Source: Thaumasiovibrio sp043421945 (GTDB lineage Bacteria; Pseudomonadota; Gammaproteobacteria; Enterobacterales; Vibrionaceae). Taken from it: a stretch of DNA of 64,000 nucleotides. Of this stretch, positions 7,389 through 15,604 are shown in pieces; positions within the stretch are counted from its first letter, which is position 1; every line of letters begins with the position of its first letter. The notes under the pieces were generated by a model that made no database searches, was not told the DNA's origin, and saw only the letters and a list, made by a program, of their open reading frames with translations. The position numbers were made by a program, and so were the translations under genes. The stretch covers positions 1 through 64,000 of the forward strand of contig JBHOGO010000012.1 of the NCBI GenBank assembly GCA_043421945.1, written 5' to 3'.

Positions 7389-9158
7389 ATGGACAAGAAA
7401 GAGCGCTTTTCAGTACCGGTTTCGGCTTTGTGTTTTTCGGGCCAAAATGTGCGTAAAACGGCTGTGAGCAAAGCGGAAGATGCACAACTTTATGCCAGCT
7501 TATGCGCGCAAGGTGTGTTGCAAAATCTGATTGTTTCGCCACCGAATGAGGAAGGTCTTTACCCCGTTGAAGGTGGGGGGCGTCGCCTCAAGATGCTGCA
7601 AAGAATGGTGAAAAAGGGCGTGATCCCTGCGGATTATCCTGTTCCTGTTCGTCTAGTCGATGCCGTTGCCGCCAGCGAGGTTTCGTTGGTTGAAAATTTT
7701 GCGCGCGCCAACATGCATCCCGTCGATGAGTTTGACGCCTTCACCGCCATGATCACCCAAGAAGGCGCAACGCTGGCTGATGTTGCTCAACGTTTCGGGG
7801 TAACGCAGCGGTTTGTTAAGCAACGCATGGCACTCAGCGCTGTTCATCCAACCATTCTAACGGCCTACCGTCACGGTGAAACCACACTGGACAAAGTCAT
7901 GGCGTTTACCGTCGCAGACCCCGAACGCCAATTAACAATATGGGAAGCGGTCAAGTCGTGGCATAGCCTGTCACCCGCGAATATTCGTTTAAAGTTGAAG
8001 GCGGAAGCCGTGACAGAGACCTTTGGCTTATTGACGTTTATTGGTGGCAAAGCCGCGTATGTCAAAGCGGGTGGGGTCGTGACAAAAGATCTCTTCGGTG
8101 ATGACGAGTACTTTGATGATCGTGCGTTGATTGAGTCTCTTGCCCGTGAAAAGTTAGCTCCCGACGTTAACGCCTTGCGTGAAAGTGGTTGGGGATGGGT
8201 CGAGGTGATTTTAGAGCCTGATTATGAACCGTCGAAAGGGTTTAGCGAGTTGCGCGACACGGAAGAGAGTGACGATTTTAAAGCGATCGCAGGGTGTAAG
8301 CTCTTGCCAAATTATCGTGGTGAATTTGTGACGGTGTCAGGGTTGGTGAAGAAAAGCGATCGCGGGTCGTTAGCCAAATTAAGAAAATTGCAGTCTCTTG
8401 AAGCCAAAGCCGTGACTGACAAATCCCATGAAGATGCCCCCAGTGAGCCTTTACCTGCTCGTTATTCAGGCGCATTGTGCCGCGATCTTGCCGACCATCA
8501 CTTGCTGATCACCCAACATACTTTGATGAGCAACCCCATGGCAGGGCTCGATCTGCTGCTGTATAGCGTTTGCGTCGCTGTGTTTGATGGAAAAGGAAAA
8601 AACCCTTTAGCCATTGAGTTCAAGAGTACCGTTCCCCATGGTGACAATCTCACTGGTAATCAGGCAATCGACAACATCAACGCGTTTCGAAGCGCCTTGC
8701 CGTTGGCATGGCTTGATCAACCGAATACCGTTGCGGCTTTTCGTGATTTTTGTGCCTTGAACGAACAAGACAAAGCACGGTTGCTGGCTTTTGTCAGTGC
8801 GTCAGTCACAAAAGCCAACCCATCAACGGATTCAGTTGATAGTAGTGTCACCCAAGCGATTATTGCTGATCTATCCCCTGATTGGTCTGCGTATTGGCGA
8901 CCGAACGCTACCGCGTTTTTTAATCGGATCAGCGTCGATGAAATGATTGAGATTGCGAAACCCGTCATGTCAACGGCATGGTGCGCAGTGGCAAGTTCAA
9001 AGAAAAAGAATGTGTTAGCGGCTGAGATGGCAGCGATGGTCAGCGGTGAGGCGGCAGGGTTAACGGAGCAGCAACGTCAGTACTTTTTAAAGTGGATGCC
9101 CCAAGGCTTTGAAGTCTCGCAGTCCGTTGACGACCTCACCGCTTCTTCTGTCGGTTAA
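7389..9158 (+). CDS. ParB/Spo0J-like plasmid protein
   Basis: 589 residues. The N-terminal ParB domain (about 5-115) shows QNVRKT, a GGGRRL box equivalent to the ParB GERR nucleotide-binding motif, and SLVENFARANMHPVDEFDAF. A helix-turn-helix follows (about 125-150, ATLADVAQRFGVTQRFVKQR). The long C-terminal part of about 400 residues is not one I recognise. Architecture and length resemble the ParB-like proteins of F-type leading regions rather than the roughly 330-residue partition ParB, and there is no parA next to it. Its role could be in early plasmid establishment rather than segregation. It probably shares a transcript with radC, 53 bases upstream. Confidence 0.8.
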   Translation: MDKKERFSVPVSALCFSGQNVRKTAVSKAEDAQLYASLCAQGVLQNLIVSPPNEEGLYPVEGGGRRLKMLQRMVKKGVIPADYPVPVRLVDAVAASEVSLVENFARANMHPVDEFDAFTAMITQEGATLADVAQRFGVTQRFVKQRMALSAVHPTILTAYRHGETTLDKVMAFTVADPERQLTIWEAVKSWHSLSPANIRLKLKAEAVTETFGLLTFIGGKAAYVKAGGVVTKDLFGDDEYFDDRALIESLAREKLAPDVNALRESGWGWVEVILEPDYEPSKGFSELRDTEESDDFKAIAGCKLLPNYRGEFVTVSGLVKKSDRGSLAKLRKLQSLEAKAVTDKSHEDAPSEPLPARYSGALCRDLADHHLLITQHTLMSNPMAGLDLLLYSVCVAVFDGKGKNPLAIEFKSTVPHGDNLTGNQAIDNINAFRSALPLAWLDQPNTVAAFRDFCALNEQDKARLLAFVSASVTKANPSTDSVDSSVTQAIIADLSPDWSAYWRPNATAFFNRISVDEMIEIAKPVMSTAWCAVASSKKKNVLAAEMAAMVSGEAAGLTEQQRQYFLKWMPQGFEVSQSVDDLTASSVG

Positions 9159-9170
9159 CTATTTGGATTT

Positions 9171-9214
9171 GGGAAACATAATATATGGGAAACTATTGTT
9201 TCCCGTTTCCCATA
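9171..9214. promoter_or_regulatory. Nested inverted repeats upstream of kfrA (operator array)
   Basis: Four copies of a 7-bp box are seen: GGGAAAC at 9171-9177 and 9187-9193, then GTTTCCC at 9198-9204 and 9205-9211. The outer pair of the inner set extends to a perfect 10-bp inverted repeat TATGGGAAAC (9184-9193)/GTTTCCCATA (9205-9214). It ends 45 bases before the kfrA ATG. KfrA proteins repress their own promoters by binding such repeats, so autoregulation is the obvious reading. Confidence 0.75.
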
Positions 9215-9259
9215 AGAGTAGAATAAAAAATCATCACTTTTGCTTATTTGGAGTCTCCC

Positions 9260-10222
9260 ATGGCCGCACAATCGACGATTAACTTTGAAGTGGTATCGAA
9301 AACCGCACTTGCAATGATCACCCAAGGGGTAAAGCCGACTGTTCGTGGTGTAATTGCCGTCACGGGCGGGAAAACGGAAACCGTGTCTCAACTGCTTCGT
9401 GATTTTCACGATAAACGTAATGCCGAAGTACTAAAAATGGCCGATGAGCTTGGCAGTAGCGCTATTGCGCGGTTACTGGCTGATGAAGTTCAAGCCGTGG
9501 TCGAACGGAAAACCGCCAACATGCAACAAGTGATGGATGAACAGCGTGATCAGCTGACTGAGGTCATTGAGCTGTTGTCGGAAAAAGAGAAGGATTGCCA
9601 GCATCGCATTGAGATGGCAGAAGCGAAAGCCGTGCAGGCCATTAATGATGCCAATGAAGCGATCAGTAAAGCGAATGCGCGTTCAGAGCAAGCGGAAGAT
9701 CGTGCAAATGCCTTAGCGATAACCACTCAGGAAGCCCAGCAACACGCTGAGGAAACCGTTGCCGCGACGAATGCCAAGTGTGATTTGCTTGTCAATAATG
9801 CCAACAATGAAGCCAAAGCGCTCGTTGAAGCGGCTGACAAGCGGGCAGATAAAGCAGAGCAAGAGGCTGGTAGTCTTCGTGAGCAAGTAAAGCTGCTGAG
9901 CATTGAGCAAGCCAAGCGCGAGATTGAACAAGCACAATACGCAGCAACGGTTGCCGAGCATCAAAAAGTGGTCGAACAACTGGCAGATGATCGCGCGACG
10001 TTGATCAAAGCACAAACCCAGCAAGAAAACCTCGCGTTGGATGTGTCACGTTTGAACAGTGAATTAATCGAAGCGAAAGGGGATGGCAAGTTATTGGCGA
10101 GTGCGCAAGGTCAGCTACTTGAGCTTCAAAAGCAACTGTCTCAAGCGCAAACTGAATTGTTCCAGTCTGAACGTGAGCGTGAATCATTATCGCTGGCACT
10201 GCGTAATAATGCGCAAGAGTAA
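9260..10222 (+). CDS. kfrA: KfrA-like DNA-binding coiled-coil protein
   Basis: 320 residues from the ATG at 9260, which has GGAG 6 bases before it; an upstream TTG at 9248 would bury that site. Residues about 10-115 form the KfrA_N domain with a predicted helix-turn-helix (GVKPTVRGVIAVTGGKTETVSQLLRDF region). The remainder, from about residue 120, is a long alanine-, glutamate- and glutamine-rich coiled coil. KfrA of IncP-type plasmids is a repressor that multimerises along DNA and supports stable inheritance. Here it follows the parB-like gene by about 100 bases that carry a four-box operator array, which supports autorepression. Confidence 0.85.
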   Translation: MAAQSTINFEVVSKTALAMITQGVKPTVRGVIAVTGGKTETVSQLLRDFHDKRNAEVLKMADELGSSAIARLLADEVQAVVERKTANMQQVMDEQRDQLTEVIELLSEKEKDCQHRIEMAEAKAVQAINDANEAISKANARSEQAEDRANALAITTQEAQQHAEETVAATNAKCDLLVNNANNEAKALVEAADKRADKAEQEAGSLREQVKLLSIEQAKREIEQAQYAATVAEHQKVVEQLADDRATLIKAQTQQENLALDVSRLNSELIEAKGDGKLLASAQGQLLELQKQLSQAQTELFQSERERESLSLALRNNAQE

Positions 10223-10318
10223 CTTTTTTAACGCTGCTTAGCGTATCCAAGGGCGCTATCATGGTTTTTAAAGAAAGGGTGTTGCAACGATGCATCGTTA
10301 GTCATCTGTTTTTCTGAT

Positions 10319-10432
10319 TTTTGTTCTGCTGAATGCAGCGAAGAATTTTCAGAATATATCGAAGCTGAAATGTCTTCTGTGCTGCTTGAGATTAAAGATA
10401 TTGAAGCACTATGTGGCGGTGATTCGAAAGTG
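10319..10432 (+). repeat. Dispersed repeat, copy A
   Basis: About 114 bases nearly identical to 10833-10946. Both read in one frame as a short peptide ending near VLLEIKDIEALCGG; copy A then stops, while copy B runs on. Similar stretches look like a dispersed intergenic family rather than a gene. Confidence 0.6.
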
Positions 10433-10540
10433 CCCTGAATCATGAGCAGTACAAGGTGTTTTTCCATTAAGTGCTTTGAACTATGAGTAATAGAAGGTGT
10501 ATTTCGACGTAGGTGTAAAAGTATCGTTAAGTTAGGCTTA

Positions 10541-10640
10541 NNNNNNNNNNNNNNNNNNNNNNNNNNNNNNNNNNNNNNNNNNNNNNNNNNNNNNNNNNNN
10601 NNNNNNNNNNNNNNNNNNNNNNNNNNNNNNNNNNNNNNNN
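10541..10640. other. 100-N assembly gap flanked by an identical 36-base sequence
   Basis: The 36 bases before the gap (10505-10540) and after it (10641-10676) are identical, starting CGACGTAGGTGTAAAAGT. This suggests that two contig ends overlap and the gap is artificial, or that a repeat blocked assembly. Confidence 0.9.
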
Positions 10641-10832
10641 CGACGTAGGTGTAAAAGTATCGTTAAGTTAGGCTTATTGTGTCACTTCAATACTGCGAAT
10701 TTTCCGTAAAGCGGCATATCACACCAGTTTTGCAGGTCTTGATCACATCGATCGTGGCTATAAATTCCCTACATCAACTTTTTACGACAGTTTTTCAAGT
10801 TTTGAGCAAGCCAATCGTGGCTATTGAGTCTT

Positions 10833-10946
10833 ATTTTGTTCTGTTGAATGCAGCGAAGAATTTTCAGAATATATCGAAGCTGAAATGTCAGCTGTGCTGC
10901 TTGAGATTGGAGATATTGAAGCAGTATGTGGTGGTGCTCTCCCTTC
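10833..10946 (+). repeat. Dispersed repeat, copy B
   Basis: Second copy of the element at 10319-10432. It is preceded at 10660-10830 by a diverged version of the AT-rich part of the leader repeats (CACTTCAATACTGC, then TTTTGCAGGTCTTGATCA) and followed by a CTCCCTTCGG stretch like that in the GC-rich leader. It is therefore probably a degenerate fourth leader. Confidence 0.6.
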
Positions 10947-11093
10947 GGACGGAGCATTCCACTTCTTCGGGGTATCAGGCAATGCTTTGCTAGCCTCCAA
11001 CACCAGGAAGTGCCCTGTTTGGCATTACAGAGGCCGCCAGTCAATATACTGCTGTTTAACAACCGACGTGCTACACAGCACTACGGTTGAAAT

Positions 11094-12725
11094 TCATGTT
11101 GCTGGCCGTTCGTGGCGCAGTTGGAGCTTACACTTTTTTCGTAACATAAAAGCTGCAATTAGCGATATCAAAAAAGGATAATTAACACTTCCTCCACTTG
11201 ACCCGACCTCCTTAGCTGGTAAAGCTGTATCTGTATCTGTATCTGTATCTGTATCTGTATCTGTATCTGTATCTGTATCTGTATCTGTATCTGTGCCGGT
11301 ATCGGTAGATACGGTGACAGAAAAAGTCTCATCAACGCGTTCGCCAATAAGATTAAAGGCTGAAACAGTGATTGTATTTTTCCCCTCATTGAGCAAATAA
11401 CTTAACTCAAATTCTCCCCCTAACCCAAGCTCCTCCTCATGCGTAACACCATTAACAGAAACAGACAAAGACACCGCATTCTCTGCTACACCCGAAATAG
11501 AAATTTTGGCATCTTGCATATCAAAACTGAAGTTAAGCATGGGCGCTAATGCAAAAGGTGTCACTTGCACCAATTCGACCTCCTCATTAACCTCGACAGT
11601 AATATTAAACCCCTTGGTGAAAGGCTCTATTGATTGATAACTCACGACGGCGTCACAAACCCCAAAGCTGCCCAGTCGCAGACAATCTGTTTCAATTGCA
11701 ACGTCAGCAGAATCACTGAACGCTTGTATTGCAACATCTTGGTCACTATTGGTTAAGTTTTGAAGTGTGATAGGAAGCGTTCCCGAAATTGGTGTATTCT
11801 CCGCCTCACGTTCAACCTTAACTTTTAGAGAGTAATTCAGGCGGTCAACAGTGTCAGCCACCCAAGGAAGAATATTGTTTAAGAAATTAAAATTACTGGC
11901 ATTTTCTGCATGAGACGAATAACCAGACCCCCTAAGAAGTCCGTAAAGACGATTTCCTCGCAGCAAAGGCCCACCGCTATCGCCTTCTCCTGTGTTTTTA
12001 TCCACGAAATCAATTTTGACTGTAGTACTAACTCTAAAAAACCATTTATATGAAAAAGGACTATAACTAAAGTAATAGGGAGTATAATCTAGCCCCACAT
12101 CGCTAATGGTCGCAACCGTCCCTGTCACACCATGAAGGGTACTTTGAGAAGACCCATGCTCATTTTTTCCCCACCCGTAAACCTCAAAAACATCATCGTG
12201 GGTGTACAAGATCCCACCAGTAACGACATCCTCTTCAAACGTCAAAGTTGGGTAATCAATTAGCGTGGAAATAATCGGTAATTCCACACGATCCAAAGGG
12301 GCATCAATATTCAAAATGGCTATGTCATTTCGACTAACTTCAGTATTAATGTTGGTATTACTCTCATCATGGCCATTAGCAGCCAAAAGCGGGGCAATGA
12401 AGTCATACGCAATGACTTCATATTCTTCATCTGTCATCGTGACGGCAGCGTAGGGGCCTTGATACACCACATTCCCACTTAACCCCTTAACCCCCTGACC
12501 GATCGACAGCGTACCCTCTACTGACCCTAAACAGTGTGCTGCCGTCAGGATTTGAGTGGGCGTCAGGATGGTACCACCGCAATTCCGACTTACACCAGAA
12601 TCATCCACTGTCTTCAGCTGAACGATAAAATCTCGGTAGTCCTCTTCAGCCGTTTCTTCGCCATACTGAATTGCAAAAGTGGGTATTGAAAAAAGCATTG
12701 CTGTGATGATTAAAATCAATCGCAT
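11094..12725 (-). CDS. Secreted trypsin-like serine protease with GlyGly-CTERM tail
   Basis: 543 residues. An 18-residue signal peptide (MRLILIITAMLFSIPTFA) precedes a chymotrypsin-fold protease: LTAAHC (catalytic His), NDIAIL (Asp) and GDSGGPL (Ser), with Cys pairs around them. Residues about 300-480 form beta-rich Ig-like modules. A Thr-Asp repeat linker follows, encoded by the hexanucleotide array at 11225-11290. The end has SSGGSVNY, a hydrophobic helix and a basic tail, the GlyGly-CTERM sorting signal. In Vibrio such proteins leave by type II secretion and are processed by rhombosortase for surface attachment. The gene stands alone between repeats, so it is probably cargo. Confidence 0.85.
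   Translation of the reverse strand: MRLILIITAMLFSIPTFAIQYGEETAEEDYRDFIVQLKTVDDSGVSRNCGGTILTPTQILTAAHCLGSVEGTLSIGQGVKGLSGNVVYQGPYAAVTMTDEEYEVIAYDFIAPLLAANGHDESNTNINTEVSRNDIAILNIDAPLDRVELPIISTLIDYPTLTFEEDVVTGGILYTHDDVFEVYGWGKNEHGSSQSTLHGVTGTVATISDVGLDYTPYYFSYSPFSYKWFFRVSTTVKIDFVDKNTGEGDSGGPLLRGNRLYGLLRGSGYSSHAENASNFNFLNNILPWVADTVDRLNYSLKVKVEREAENTPISGTLPITLQNLTNSDQDVAIQAFSDSADVAIETDCLRLGSFGVCDAVVSYQSIEPFTKGFNITVEVNEEVELVQVTPFALAPMLNFSFDMQDAKISISGVAENAVSLSVSVNGVTHEEELGLGGEFELSYLLNEGKNTITVSAFNLIGERVDETFSVTVSTDTGTDTDTDTDTDTDTDTDTDTDTDTALPAKEVGSSGGSVNYPFLISLIAAFMLRKKCKLQLRHERPAT
11225..11290 (-). repeat. 11 perfect copies of a hexanucleotide (CTGTAT on plus strand)
   Basis: The array encodes an uninterrupted Thr-Asp dipeptide run in the linker of the serine protease. 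Six-base units keep the frame, so copy-number change would alter linker length, not switch the gene off. Confidence 0.9.
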
Positions 12726-12944
12726 GATTTAGCCTTAATAATTTAACGGTTATGTACATATAAATATACAACTGTAACAATCGCAACACTCATTAGGTGT
12801 TTCTGAGATGCCAAAGAGATGATGTTCGTTAGAAAGAGTGAAAGGGAACGGCTCAAATGATGTACTGCATGAATGAAAAGCAAAATACACTTTTCTCCTA
12901 GAATCACCATTAAACATCAGCGTGTTTCACTGTGATTCTTTGTG

Positions 12945-13432
12945 TGGGCGTTCTCCCTTCGGTCGGGTCATTCCGTTGCTTCGCGCCTCCCGCGATGCAC
13001 CGCGTCCGTAAGGCAATAAATTGCCAACGGCTGCGTGCGCCCTGCGAACAATCCCCCAACGCAACATCAACATCAAAAGCCCCGTCTTTGCCAGGAAGTG
13101 TCCGTAAGCGATGACGGTGTCTGCGTCACTCATTGTCCCCTTACTCGTTTCACTGTCGGCCCGCTCAGACTGTTCACCGTTGCCCAGCGTTAGCCCTTCA
13201 TCAAGGGTGAAATGCACCCCAAGCCGGTTTTTTAAAGCGCACAAAAAACAGTCTTGTGGCCCTTGATTCTGTGCCCCCGCCGGTCATTCGGACAGTCGGG
13301 CGGGAACCGGAAAGTGAAACTCAAACAGCAAGGAGACAGGCCATGAGCAACGCAACCCCCAACATCGCAACGGACACTAACCTTTCTAATACGGGCAAAG
13401 AGGGCTTCCCAAAAAATGAACCTTTGAAAAGC
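12945..13432 (+). repeat. Leader repeat, copy 3 (upstream of and into ardC)
   Basis: The GC-rich leader and the first 30 codons are shared with both radC genes. It carries one extra CAACAT unit near 13066. Homology ends sharply after the codons for EPLKS at 13432, where ArdC sequence begins. The AT-rich part found in copies 1 and 2 is absent. Confidence 0.85.
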
Positions 13433-14317
13433 AAAAGCAAAAAACCTTCGCGTGATATCTATCAAGAGATTACCGATAAGGTGATCACGGCTATCGAAGC
13501 GGGTGTGATGCCGTGGTCATGCCCTTGGGCCGTCGATGGTCATCAAGGATTGCCGTTTAACTATTCGACTAACGCACAGTATCGAGGGATCAATATTTTA
13601 ATGCTTTGGCTGGAAGCGCAAACGCAACAGTTTTCATCGAGTGCGTGGTTAACGTATCGCCAAGCGACCGCGTTAGGTGGGCAGGTGAGGAAAGGAGAAA
13701 AAGGAACCACTTGTATTTATTACAACACCGTGGAAAAAGAAAATGCCAAAGGTGAAATTGACAACATTCCCTTTATTCGAACGTTTACCGTCTTTAATTT
13801 ATCGCAAATAGACGGTATTGAACCACTTTGCGATGCTGCCCCCATTGATGGGGGATTTGAACCAATTTCGCTTGCCGAAAATATATTGGTGCAAAGCGGT
13901 GCTGATATTACCGAACACGGCGATCGCGCATTTTATCGCCCAAGTACCGATAATATTTATTTACCTGATCGGCAACGATTTACATCCAGTCATGATTTTT
14001 ATGCCACCGCTTTTCATGAATTGACGCATTGGACGCAAGCCAAACATCGTTTAAACCGTAAGCGCATCAGCGATAAAGAGCGAGAAGACTATGCCTTTGA
14101 AGAGTTAATTGCGGAGTTGGGCGCAGCGTTCTTAATGGCGGGGATTGGTATCGATGGCGAAAATACACAACATGAAAGTTACATCGCGCATTGGTTAACA
14201 GCCTTGCGCAATGATAAACGTTACCTATTTAAAGCAGCTGCCGCTGCCAGCAAAGCGCATCAATATATTGTTTCAACTTGTGAGCAAAATACCACGCTCA
14301 TGGCTTGCACAGCATAA
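13343..14317 (+). CDS. ardC: ArdC-type antirestriction protein
   Basis: 324 residues from the ATG at 13343 (AAGGAG 7 bases upstream). After the 30-residue N-terminal tag shared with RadC comes the ArdC ssDNA-binding domain (residues about 38-165: IYQEITDKVITAIEAGVMPW, then FNYSTNAQYRGIN). A zincin-like metallopeptidase domain follows, with HELTHW (about 227-232) and a downstream glutamate in EELIAELGAAFL. ArdC proteins bind single-stranded DNA and protect incoming plasmid DNA from restriction in the recipient. It heads a short operon with the next gene, 12 bases away. The grafted N-terminus is the odd feature. Confidence 0.9.
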   Translation: MSNATPNIATDTNLSNTGKEGFPKNEPLKSKSKKPSRDIYQEITDKVITAIEAGVMPWSCPWAVDGHQGLPFNYSTNAQYRGINILMLWLEAQTQQFSSSAWLTYRQATALGGQVRKGEKGTTCIYYNTVEKENAKGEIDNIPFIRTFTVFNLSQIDGIEPLCDAAPIDGGFEPISLAENILVQSGADITEHGDRAFYRPSTDNIYLPDRQRFTSSHDFYATAFHELTHWTQAKHRLNRKRISDKEREDYAFEELIAELGAAFLMAGIGIDGENTQHESYIAHWLTALRNDKRYLFKAAAAASKAHQYIVSTCEQNTTLMACTA

Positions 14318-14329
14318 GGAAATAGCACT

Positions 14330-14647
14330 ATGTCAGTCTGTTTAACACAACAACTCACCGCGTATCAACATCGTTATTATTCATTGGATGCACGACTATT
14401 TTCTGTTCAATACCGTGATAGCCTTGGAAAGAAAATTGGCACTTATTCTGGTAGTGGTCAGGGCTTCGTGATCATTGATAAACTCACCGATAAAGTGGTT
14501 GCCATGAGCTATGCCAATGATGGTGTGACTATCGAGCAACAACGAAATAATCAAATCACGCCCAAAGCGGGGCAAATATTATGGCAGTCAGTATCAAAAT
14601 ACTGCGTCAGGGTTAACTTTGCGCAATGGCAAGCTCGCCTATTTTAA
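14330..14647 (+). CDS. Hypothetical protein in operon with ardC
   Basis: 105 residues. The ATG at 14330 is preceded by AAGGAAATAG, a good ribosome site, and lies 12 bases after ardC, so the two are probably cotranscribed. A factor-independent terminator follows at 14683-14707. There are no membrane segments or signal peptide. The sequence shows several predicted beta strands (FSVQYRDSLGKKIGTYSG, GFVIIDKLTDKVVAMSY). I do not recognise the family. Confidence 0.7.
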   Translation: MSVCLTQQLTAYQHRYYSLDARLFSVQYRDSLGKKIGTYSGSGQGFVIIDKLTDKVVAMSYANDGVTIEQQRNNQITPKAGQILWQSVSKYCVRVNFAQWQARLF

Positions 14648-14682
14648 TGATGACCTCGTTTAGTTTTATTCTATTTGATCAT

Positions 14683-14707
14683 GCCTTGCGAAAGCAGGGC
14701 TTTTTTT
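14683..14707 (+). terminator. Rho-independent terminator after the ardC operon
   Basis: The stem GCCTTGC-GAAA-GCAGGGC has one G-T pair and is followed directly by seven T. Confidence 0.85.
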
Positions 14708-14791
14708 ATGGTGTTGATACCAAAATACCATCACGCCACTGTATGCATTCATGTTAATATTGTGAGCGTGGCTTTTGTGGAGATGTATTCA

Positions 14792-15238
14792 ATGAAGCAT
14801 TCTATTGGGTTTCTTGTATTGCTGTCATCGTGCCAAGTGCATAGCTTTTGTTTTGACGATGCTGGCGCGTATTACAATGTTGATCCACTCCTCTTAAAAT
14901 CTATTGCCACGGTGGAAAGTCGTTTGCGACCAAATGCAACGAATGAGAACCACGATCAATCCGGCCAAGTGATCAGCACTGACTACGGCATTATGCAAAT
15001 TAATTCGACATGGTTTCCACGGCTACGTGATTTTGATGTGAATGCCCAACGGCTACTTGATGATCCCTGTTTTAATATTCATATAGGCGCGTGGGTATTA
15101 TCGAGTAACTTTTCGAGTCACGGTTATAACTGGAATAGTGTCGGGGCTTATAACGCAGGTTTCTCAGCAAAAACGGCAACCGCAAGACAGAGCTACATTA
15201 AAAAAGTACAGTCCGTGTATTACGGAATGCACCGCTAA
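14792..15238 (+). CDS. Lytic transglycosylase (VirB1/P19-like)
   Basis: 148 residues from the ATG at 14792, with GGAG 9 bases upstream. The N-terminus is a signal peptide (MKHSIGFLVLLSSCQVHS). The rest is a compact lysozyme-like SLT domain: an ESRLRPNA region with the catalytic Glu in ATVESRL, a DYGIMQINSTWF core, and SVGAYNAG. Such enzymes open peptidoglycan locally for assembly of the conjugation channel. F-type plasmids carry a related gene (orf169/P19) near oriT; here it stands 15 kb from oriT because an apparent 14.4 kb insertion separates them. Confidence 0.85.
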   Translation: MKHSIGFLVLLSSCQVHSFCFDDAGAYYNVDPLLLKSIATVESRLRPNATNENHDQSGQVISTDYGIMQINSTWFPRLRDFDVNAQRLLDDPCFNIHIGAWVLSSNFSSHGYNWNSVGAYNAGFSAKTATARQSYIKKVQSVYYGMHR

Positions 15239-15242
15239 TCCT

Positions 15243-15437
15243 CTTCGCTTGGCGGTGAGCCTTCATCGCCTTTCTGATCGCCTTCCCTTGTCAAAGCTCC
15301 TTTAAACATGCTCTTACTTGCTCATTCAGATCGGCTAACGATGCTCTGCGCATTCACCGAGGTTCGTTTGGTGGGATAAAAAACCAAGTGCAAACGGGTC
15401 GCATTGTGGTATTGGTGGGTCAAGTGATTCTAGAAGC
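15243..15437. other. Intergenic stretch left of the direct repeat
   Basis: No convincing gene. A plus-strand frame is open from about 15262 and ends at TAA inside the 45-bp repeat (…QVILEADTPR), so the repeat might overlap the 3' end of an old gene, but there is no start or recognisable domain. Confidence 0.3.
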
Positions 15438-15482
15438 TGACACCCCACGCTAAGTTGAGGTCTCAACTTAATGGTTGTCTGT
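15438..15482 (+). repeat. 45-bp direct repeat, left copy (putative att site)
   Basis: Identical to 29826-29870, starting TGACACCCCACGC. It holds an internal inverted repeat AAGTTGAG-GT-CTCAACTT, the shape of a tyrosine-recombinase core with two binding arms. The first recombinase gene starts 122 bases to the right. Confidence 0.85.
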
Positions 15483-15604
15483 AAGAATAATGTATTAAAA
15501 ACATGTGGTTACATTGATGAGTGATATATCAGTAATTGTCGGGGGACGCAAAAAACGCCGCAAAAAAACGGTGGATTTGCCCCGAAATAGTAAGAGGTAA
15601 CACC

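Noticed and set aside
10679..11181. Overlapping open frames on both strands between the gap and the protease
   Set aside because: All coincide with dispersed or leader-like repeats, with no family resemblance and frames that differ between repeat copies.
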